A stretch of 20,599 nt of DNA from QPIN01 sp964535875. Lineage in GTDB: Bacteria > Pseudomonadota > Gammaproteobacteria > Methylococcales > Methylomonadaceae. The notes below the pieces were generated by a model, which worked only from the letters and a program-made list of their open reading frames with translations, had not been told where the DNA came from and did no database searches. Every line of letters starts with the position of its first letter. Position 1 is the first letter of the stretch. The stretch lies in the NCBI GenBank assembly GCA_964535875.1, contig CAZHUE010000032.1, positions 1 to 20,599 of the forward strand. The letters are read 5' to 3'. The translations under genes were made by a program, and so were the position numbers. Shown piece by piece: positions 16,267 to 20,599 of this stretch.

Positions 16267-16815
16267 ATGGAACAAAAATACAGCAATGAAAGCATGTTGA
16301 AACAAAACATTGAGATACAGCTTAAGCATGTAGATCTAAGTCTGCATCAAGACTTAATAAAGCGTTTATCAATAGAACTAGGTGTTAGTATTTTAGAATG
16401 TGCAGCTGCAATAAGCTTGATTAATCAGCCAGGCTTGTATACAAAAAAAATTAATGAGAGCGAGGATGCAGATAAAATAAACACTAATTTATCACTTCCG
16501 GTTTTACCTAAGCAAAGGGCGGTTAGATATCGGTTAGATATCGGTTTAAAACATCAAGTACAAGTGGATGAGATTAAAACTGTTTTGGTTGAAGTATCAG
16601 GTGTAGATAAGAAGAGGATAACAAAGGTAGATATACGTAATCATTATACGTTAGTTGATTTGCCAGAAGGGATGACGGCGGATATTTTTCAGTTACTATC
16701 TGAATCTGAAGTTCAAAATAAAAAATTAAATATAAAAAGAGTTAAGTTTCATCGAAGATTTCATCGTAGAAATAATAAAAAAATTCCAGTTAGAAAAAAA
16801 GATAGGCTCTTTTGA
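16267..16815 (+). CDS. Free-standing DbpA-type RNA-binding domain protein
   Basis: A 182-residue protein whose region 86-160 matches the DbpA/CsdA C-terminal RNA-binding domain (an RRM-like fold): VRYRLDIGLKHQV, then GVDKKRITKVDIRNHYTLVDL and VQNKKLNIKRVK. The preceding helical part (about 12-55, HQDLIKRLSIELGVSILECA) recalls the linker between helicase core and this domain in DEAD-box helicases. No helicase motif (Walker A, DEAD, SAT) is present. A basic tail follows (160-181, rich in Arg, His and Lys). It begins seven bases after surA, so is probably co-transcribed with it. It could be an RNA chaperone or ribosome-binding factor, or the tail of a lost helicase. The intact frame and conserved core argue for function. 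An ATG at 16294 is an alternative start. Confidence 0.7.
   Translation: MEQKYSNESMLKQNIEIQLKHVDLSLHQDLIKRLSIELGVSILECAAAISLINQPGLYTKKINESEDADKINTNLSLPVLPKQRAVRYRLDIGLKHQVQVDEIKTVLVEVSGVDKKRITKVDIRNHYTLVDLPEGMTADIFQLLSESEVQNKKLNIKRVKFHRRFHRRNNKKIPVRKKDRLF
16521..16542 (+). repeat. Perfect 11-bp tandem repeat inside the DbpA-domain gene
   Basis: GGTTAGATATC occurs twice head to tail. Because 11 is not a multiple of three, the two copies are read in different frames and together encode the conserved VRYRLDIG segment. Loss or gain of one unit would shift the frame. Confidence 0.7.
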
Positions 16816-16844
16816 AAAATGAGACGGTAGCATTGAAGCTATAG

Positions 16845-16855
16845 GACAACATAGT
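16845..16855. repeat. Target-site duplication, left flank of element copy 2
   Basis: GACAACATAGT is repeated exactly at 17018-17028 on the other side of the element. The sequence is not low-complexity, so this is the stronger of the two duplications in the window. Confidence 0.88.
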
Positions 16856-17017
16856 TAGGGCAATCGGGCTTAAATTTATGGCCAATAAAATCAGCAGGTT
16901 ACGTTTTTTAAAAACACAATAAAAAGCTATTTTCTTATAAATTTTAAAAAATTAAAACCCAACCCATTGATTTACCTGTAATATTAAAAGTCAATATAAT
17001 TTAAACCCGATTGCCCT
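16856..17017. mobile_element. Small non-coding inverted-repeat element (MITE-like), copy 2
   Basis: The 162-bp element begins TAGGGCAATCGGG and ends CCCGATTGCCCT. The terminal 20 bases (16857-16876 and 16998-17017) are inverted repeats with one mismatch. It is flanked by the perfect 11-bp duplication GACAACATAGT. It has the same length (within one base), ends and orientation as the element at 1081-1243. Patches of similar interior sequence (TAAATTTAT, AATAAAA, TTTTCTT, ATTGATT, AAAGTCAA) show that the two are diverged copies of one family rather than just shared ends. It contains no open frame. It lies between the 3' ends of the convergent DbpA-domain gene and the small TPM gene. Confidence 0.88.
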
Positions 17018-17028
17018 GACAACATAGT
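17018..17028. repeat. Target-site duplication, right flank of element copy 2
   Basis: Exact repeat of GACAACATAGT from 16845-16855, directly abutting the right inverted repeat. Confidence 0.88.
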
Positions 17029-17057
17029 GTTGTTATTTGTTATTTCTAGTTAATTGG

Positions 17058-17558
17058 TTATAAAATAACAGGCTTGTTTGGTAATTCATCAATACTTTTT
17101 TGTTCTTTTAAAGGGTAATGTTGTACAAGTTTTTTTGTGATTTCATTTATACCCATTATTACACCAGTTTCAAACCTATTTTGCTTAAATTCTTGTTCCA
17201 TTAAATGACAAATAGCTTGCCAATCGTCTTTAGATATTTTTTTATTGAGTCCTCGGTCGGCAACAATTTCGACCTTTTTATCAGCTAATAATAAAAAGAT
17301 GAGTACACCATTATTTTCTTCTGTATCCCAAATTCTTAATTCAGAAAAGATATCGACTCCACGATCGAAACAAGGCGTATTTTGTAATAACTCAAAAAAA
17401 CTTAGTGAGCTTTCAATAGCAAAGCGAATTTCAGCACTATGGTTTTTTTCTGAGAGAGTAATTGTCTCTTCAATTTTATTCAAGCTTGATAGAGGGAATT
17501 TATAATGTACCAACCAGGGAAAGTGTAATAAGTGTTTAAAGAGTCTTGTGATGTTCAT
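17058..17558 (-). CDS. Small TPM-domain protein
   Basis: A 166-residue protein with a TPM (TLP18.3/Psb32/MOLO-1) fold. The TPM core is seen in KNHSAEIRFAIESSL, FSELRIWDTEENNGVL, FLLLADKKVEIVADRG and KISKDDWQAICHLME. No signal peptide is evident. I start at the ATG at 17558. It is preceded by an excellent GGAGG ribosome site in the last codons of the upstream gene. The longer frame to 17684 would overlap the glycine-rich end of that gene and adds only low-complexity residues. It forms the third gene of a lemA-YgcG-TPM cluster, an arrangement common in proteobacteria. Its biochemical role is not known; envelope or stress functions have been suggested for the family. Confidence 0.85.
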   Translation of the reverse strand: MNITRLFKHLLHFPWLVHYKFPLSSLNKIEETITLSEKNHSAEIRFAIESSLSFFELLQNTPCFDRGVDIFSELRIWDTEENNGVLIFLLLADKKVEIVADRGLNKKISKDDWQAICHLMEQEFKQNRFETGVIMGINEITKKLVQHYPLKEQKSIDELPNKPVIL

Positions 17559-17559
17559 A

Positions 17560-18440
17560 TTACCAACCTCCAGATGCTCCGCCGCCGCCAAAACCGCCAC
17601 CGCCGCCTCGAAACCCTCCGCGGAAACCTCCTCCTCTACCAGACCAGGAGCCTCCAAATCCACCGCCATAGCCACCACGATCACTTGGAAAATTACTTCG
17701 GCCTCCTCTGTGGAATAACATAGCTAAAAAGAAAATGGCAACGCCTGCTGTTATGCTGCTAGCGAGGAGAGTAGTAACCGACCAGGTGAAATAGCCAGCA
17801 AAGCCCCCAGCAATACTAGAGCCAATAAGTCGGCCAAACATTGAACGTAAGATAGGTGCAAAAAACAAGATGAAAAATAAAACAAATAAAAGTTCTTCAA
17901 TAGTTGATTGTTGATTTCTATTTGATTGGCTAGGTGGAGGTAATGGCTCCCCGTTTATCAGCTTTGTTAACTGCTGAATGCCTGCAGAAACTCCCCCATA
18001 GAAGTCACCCGCTTTGAAGTAGGGCGTAATAATTTCACTAATTACCTTTTAGCAATAGCATCTGGAATAGCACCCTCTAATCCATAGCCTACTTCTATAC
18101 GTAATTTCCTGTCATTTTTTACAATCAGCAATAACACGCCATCATCAATCCTCTTTCGCCCTAATTTCCATTGTTCAGCTGCTCGAAACGCATATTGTTC
18201 AATGCTTTCTGGTTGGGTGCTAGGGACAATTAATATTGCAAGCTGACTTCCTTTGCTAGATTCAAATTGTAATAATTTTTGCTCTAGTCCTTGCTTTTGG
18301 GATGGGAACAGTGTTCTAGTTAAATCAGTAACGGGAGATATTAATTTTGGTATTTTCAGTTCGGCATGGACAGAATTAAATTCTGTCGAAGTCAGGAGGA
18401 GTAAAGTTCCTAGTATTTTAAGCAAGAAAGTAAAGTACAT
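17560..18440 (-). pseudogene. TPM/YgcG-family membrane protein, split by a one-base frameshift
   Basis: The first part (ATG 18440, stop TAA at 18042-18044) encodes a signal peptide ending NSVHA and most of a TPM domain: LTRTLFPSQKQGLEQKL, DDGVLLLIVKNDRKLRIEVG and YGLEGAIPDAIAKR. The family continues after this point, and the sequence does too, in the -1 frame: ISEIITPYFKAGDFYGG, then INGEPLPPP. Membrane helices follow (LLFVLFFILFFAPIL and the segment around ITAGVAIFFLAMLF). The protein ends in the typical glycine-rich tail finishing GGGGASGGW at 17560. A single missing base near 18042-18050 explains the break. This is either a real mutation or a sequence error. A TTG at 18458 is a less likely start. 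It lies between lemA and the small TPM gene. Confidence 0.85.
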
Positions 18441-18466
18441 TTTGTCTGTATCTGACAATGGTTAAA

Positions 18467-19069
18467 TTAAGAAGCAGGCACAGGGGGTTGATTAAAATTT
18501 ACCTTTGGAGGTGCTGAAATTTCAGCTTCATTTTCAACAGAAAAAGTAGGTTTGGTTGTAAATCCGAACATCATTGCAGTTAGGTTAGAAGGAAATTTTC
18601 TTACTGTTACGTTATAATTCTGAACCGCTTTTATATATCGGTTTCTAGCAACTGTGATTCGATTTTCTGTTCCTTCTAATTGTGCTTGAAGATCACGAAA
18701 AACACCATCTGCTTTCAACTGTGGATAGTTTTCAGCAACTAATAGTAAACGACCTAATGCTGAGCTCATTTCGATTTGTGCAGCATTAAACTTTTTAAAA
18801 GCAGCTTCATCGTTGATTAATTCTGGTGTAGCTTGTATAGCTCCAACTTTTGCCCTAGCGTTAGTTACAGATGTAAAGACATCTTTTTCATGCGCGGCAT
18901 AACCTTTTACGGTATTAACTAAATTAGGAATAAGATCCGCTCGGCGTTGATATTGATTAAGAACTTCAGCCCAAGATGATTTGATTGATTCATCTGTAGT
19001 TTGCAAAGTGTTATATCCACAGCCTTGAAGTGTAATTGTTAGGATTAGGGTTTTAAAGATATTTGTCAT
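18467..19069 (-). CDS. lemA: LemA family protein
   Basis: A 200-residue protein of the widespread LemA family, anchored near its N terminus with a long helical domain facing the periplasm. The N terminus (residues 1-17, TLILTITLQGC) looks like a lipoprotein signal with Cys17, although Gln at -2 is unusual in a lipobox. GYNTLQTTDESIKSSWAEVL and YQRRADLIPNLVNTVKGYA are the family signature, followed by VTNARAKV and ENYPQLKADGVFRDLQAQLE. The start has a strong ribosome site (GAGAGGT). Its stop lies 26 bases before the ATG of the TPM/YgcG gene, consistent with one operon. Molecular function is not established. Confidence 0.95.
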   Translation of the reverse strand: MTNIFKTLILTITLQGCGYNTLQTTDESIKSSWAEVLNQYQRRADLIPNLVNTVKGYAAHEKDVFTSVTNARAKVGAIQATPELINDEAAFKKFNAAQIEMSSALGRLLLVAENYPQLKADGVFRDLQAQLEGTENRITVARNRYIKAVQNYNVTVRKFPSNLTAMMFGFTTKPTFSVENEAEISAPPKVNFNQPPVPAS

Positions 19070-19350
19070 GACCTCTCGCCTCTAAAAAATAGTTTTGAGG
19101 TTAAGCTTAACAAAATTTTTCAAGTCACAGTGCTTTTTCAGTATAATTAGGACGTCTAAAAGGGTTTTGCATAATATTGAAAGAAACGTATAGAATATTT
19201 TACTTGACAATAAAAATGGCCGCAGGCATATATTCCATTCCATGGCGACAGAAACTAAAAAACGAACTAACGGAGTTGCCGTATGAACTATACTTTTTGA
19301 TTTTTCAAAAGCTCTAAAAACATACGGTAGCCAGTGTCTTATTGAATATG
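19070..19350. other. Intergenic region with inverted repeats between lemA and fdxA
   Basis: This 281-base gap must hold the lemA promoter on the minus strand and the fdxA transcript end. An inverted repeat CCGTATG (19279-19285) / CATACGG (19321-19327) encloses a smaller one, TTTTGA / TCAAAA, near 19295-19310. On the plus strand TTGACA (19204-19209) is followed after 19 bases by TATATT (19229-19234), a loose promoter pattern pointing toward the structure. A 33-codon frame (19216-19317) is open but has no recognisable product. A small RNA here is possible but unsupported beyond this. Confidence 0.3.
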
Positions 19351-19674
19351 TTATTTTTCTAACAGAGCTAATTTATCAGGTTTCCCATTCCAGTCATCAG
19401 CATCGTCTAGTCCATCTTTTACATCAGTGATTACAGGCCAATTAGCGGCCAATTCTGCGTTAATAGCAATAAATTTATCCTGTCCTTCGGGGAGTTCATC
19501 TTCAGCAAATATTGCTTCAGCTGGGCATTCCGGTTCACATAATGTACAGTCAATACATTCATCAGGGTCGATGACTAAAAAATTGGGGCCTTCGTGAAAG
19601 CAATCTACAGGGCACACGTCAACGCAATCGGTGAATTTACATTTAATACAGTTTTCTGTGATGACAAATGTCAT
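19351..19674 (-). CDS. fdxA: Seven-iron ferredoxin FdxA
   Basis: A cytoplasmic electron carrier of 107 residues with one [3Fe-4S] and one [4Fe-4S] cluster, closely resembling Azotobacter ferredoxin I. The cysteine pattern is Cys9, Cys17 and Cys50 for the 3Fe cluster and Cys21, Cys40, Cys43 and Cys46 for the 4Fe cluster, inferred by alignment from memory with the Azotobacter protein. Cys12 and Cys25 are additional. Key segments are NCIKCKFTDCVDVCPVDCF and ECIDCTLCEPECPAEAIF. The C-terminal helix (FIAINAELAANWP) is also conserved. The redox partner cannot be told from this window. It stands alone with its own upstream gap of 141 bases. Confidence 0.97.
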   Translation of the reverse strand: MTFVITENCIKCKFTDCVDVCPVDCFHEGPNFLVIDPDECIDCTLCEPECPAEAIFAEDELPEGQDKFIAINAELAANWPVITDVKDGLDDADDWNGKPDKLALLEK

Positions 19675-19815
19675 ATTGATTATCCGATGTTATTAGTTTA
19701 AAAATTCTTGTTGTATATTATCAGAAAAGTAGTGATTGATAGGGAGAAAGTTGATATGTACAGCGAGTAGTTAGGGTTAGTAATATATAAGATCTTGCTT
19801 CATTCCTGAGGAGAT

Positions 19816-20511
19816 CTAATCTGATTCTACCCTGGAAAATGAAAATATAGACATAAAGTTATTTCTTCCAGAATCGAGTTTTCTTTGCTGAGTATTTGTT
19901 AATGCAGTAAAAGCTTCCTTTTTTAATTGTTCATCTGCGTACTGTTGTTCAGGGCGGCTAGGCGCATTTATAGCGAGTTGAAAATATTTTTGTGCTTCAG
20001 CAATTTTATTTTTGGTTAAAAGATAATCGCCATAAAAATAGTTTGAATCAATACTTTTTGGGTTAATTTCTAAGCCTTTTTTGAGTAATAATTCAGCTCT
20101 GTTTTGGTCGCCAAATGAAATTGGCCATCCTGGTGTTAAATAATATAGAGTGCCAAGGATGACAAAAGCGGCTCCATCCAAAGAATCAGGACTTAATTGT
20201 ATTGTTTTCTCAAGTATGCTTTTGGCTGTATTAATTGAGTCAAGTGCTGTAAAAGGACTCTCAAATTCTGCAATTGTTGCAATGATGAGTGCTTCCCAGA
20301 TTAAGGGTTCAACCGCTTCGGGGTTTTTTTCTGATAATTTCTTTATTTTTTCAAGAAGAAGAGGATAGCCTATTTTTTTTTGGCTGATATTCTGGGCATA
20401 GTAAATTCTTGCCCATTGAGACTCTATGTTGTTGATCTCTGACATTATGTTATTTGCTGATAAGCTATTGCTTATCAGTAGCAACATGACAACAATAGTT
20501 GTTTTTTTCAT
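19816..20511 (-). CDS. Exported tetratricopeptide-repeat protein
   Basis: A 231-residue protein with a signal peptide (MKKTTIVVMLLLISNSLSA, cut about residue 19). Helical repeats follow, with at least two TPR-like units. One is around 85-130 (AKSILEKTIQLSPDSLDGAAF). The next starts about 136 (QNRAELLLKKGLEINPKSID), followed by YFYGDYLLTKNKIAEAQKYF. The phrase PGWPISFGDQ just before a repeat recalls TatT-like or TPR proteins of unknown role that many gammaproteobacteria carry. It probably acts in the periplasm as a scaffold. No ribosome site is clear before the ATG at 20511. The gene lies 141 bases upstream of fdxA on the same strand. I do not recognise a specific named gene. Confidence 0.75.
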   Translation of the reverse strand: MKKTTIVVMLLLISNSLSANNIMSEINNIESQWARIYYAQNISQKKIGYPLLLEKIKKLSEKNPEAVEPLIWEALIIATIAEFESPFTALDSINTAKSILEKTIQLSPDSLDGAAFVILGTLYYLTPGWPISFGDQNRAELLLKKGLEINPKSIDSNYFYGDYLLTKNKIAEAQKYFQLAINAPSRPEQQYADEQLKKEAFTALTNTQQRKLDSGRNNFMSIFSFSRVESD

Positions 20512-20599
20512 ACAGGGGAATATAGATCAGTTTTTGCGTAAGATCAATGTATTTTTTTAAAATATGCTTTATCGTTATATAGCTAATTTGTAATGTCTA

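Noticed and set aside
17559..17684. N-terminal extension of the small TPM protein
   Set aside because: These codons are the out-of-frame shadow of the glycine-rich tail; the ATG at 17558 has a GGAGG ribosome site.
18038..18050. Programmed -1 ribosomal frameshift in the TPM/YgcG gene
   Set aside because: The codons at the break (GCT AAA AGG) do not allow re-pairing after a one-base backward slip, and no strong downstream structure is evident; mutation or sequence error is simpler.
1..20599. CRISPR array, tRNA or rRNA genes
   Set aside because: No regularly spaced repeats and no tRNA-like or rRNA-like segment were seen.

Overview
The window comes from an AT-rich gammaproteobacterium. Three things point to this: the yrbG(caxA)-kdsD-kdsC-lptC-lptA-lptB-rpoN-hpf order; the Pseudomonas-like pair amgK-murU divergent from lptD-surA; and an Azotobacter-type seven-iron ferredoxin. 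An AT-rich Pseudomonas-related or Methylococcales-like lineage would fit, but this is inference from gene order and no sequence search was done.

Layout. Positions 1-712 (minus) hold the start of a frameshifted DDE transposase gene that runs off the left edge. A gene-free stretch follows, containing a 163-bp element with terminal inverted repeats. From 1323 to about 7470 a tightly packed plus-strand block encodes a Ca/Na antiporter, two Kdo-synthesis enzymes (KdsD, KdsC), the LptC-LptA-LptB part of the lipopolysaccharide transporter, sigma-54 (RpoN) and the ribosome hibernation factor Hpf. MgtE (Mg2+ channel) follows at 7574-8935. The ptsN-rapZ-npr genes often found between hpf and mgtE are absent. 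A secreted class-3 lipase (9107-10366, minus) stands next, then the peptidoglycan-recycling pair amgK-murU (minus). These diverge from lptD and surA (plus), which build and chaperone the outer membrane. After surA comes an unusual small gene encoding a free-standing DbpA-type RNA-binding domain without a helicase. A second copy of the inverted-repeat element (162 bp) follows.

The right part (17058-20511) lies on the minus strand. It holds a lemA - TPM/YgcG - small TPM protein cluster whose middle gene is broken by a one-base frameshift, then fdxA and an exported TPR protein.

Theme. Most genes serve the cell envelope: Kdo synthesis and LPS transport (KdsD, KdsC, LptA/B/C/D), outer-membrane protein folding (SurA) and muropeptide recycling (AmgK, MurU). 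The main non-routine observations are the pair of related small inverted-repeat elements, each with a perfect 11-bp target duplication; the orphan DbpA domain; a 17-T run inside the lptD signal sequence; and a sigma-54-like promoter ahead of the block that contains rpoN.
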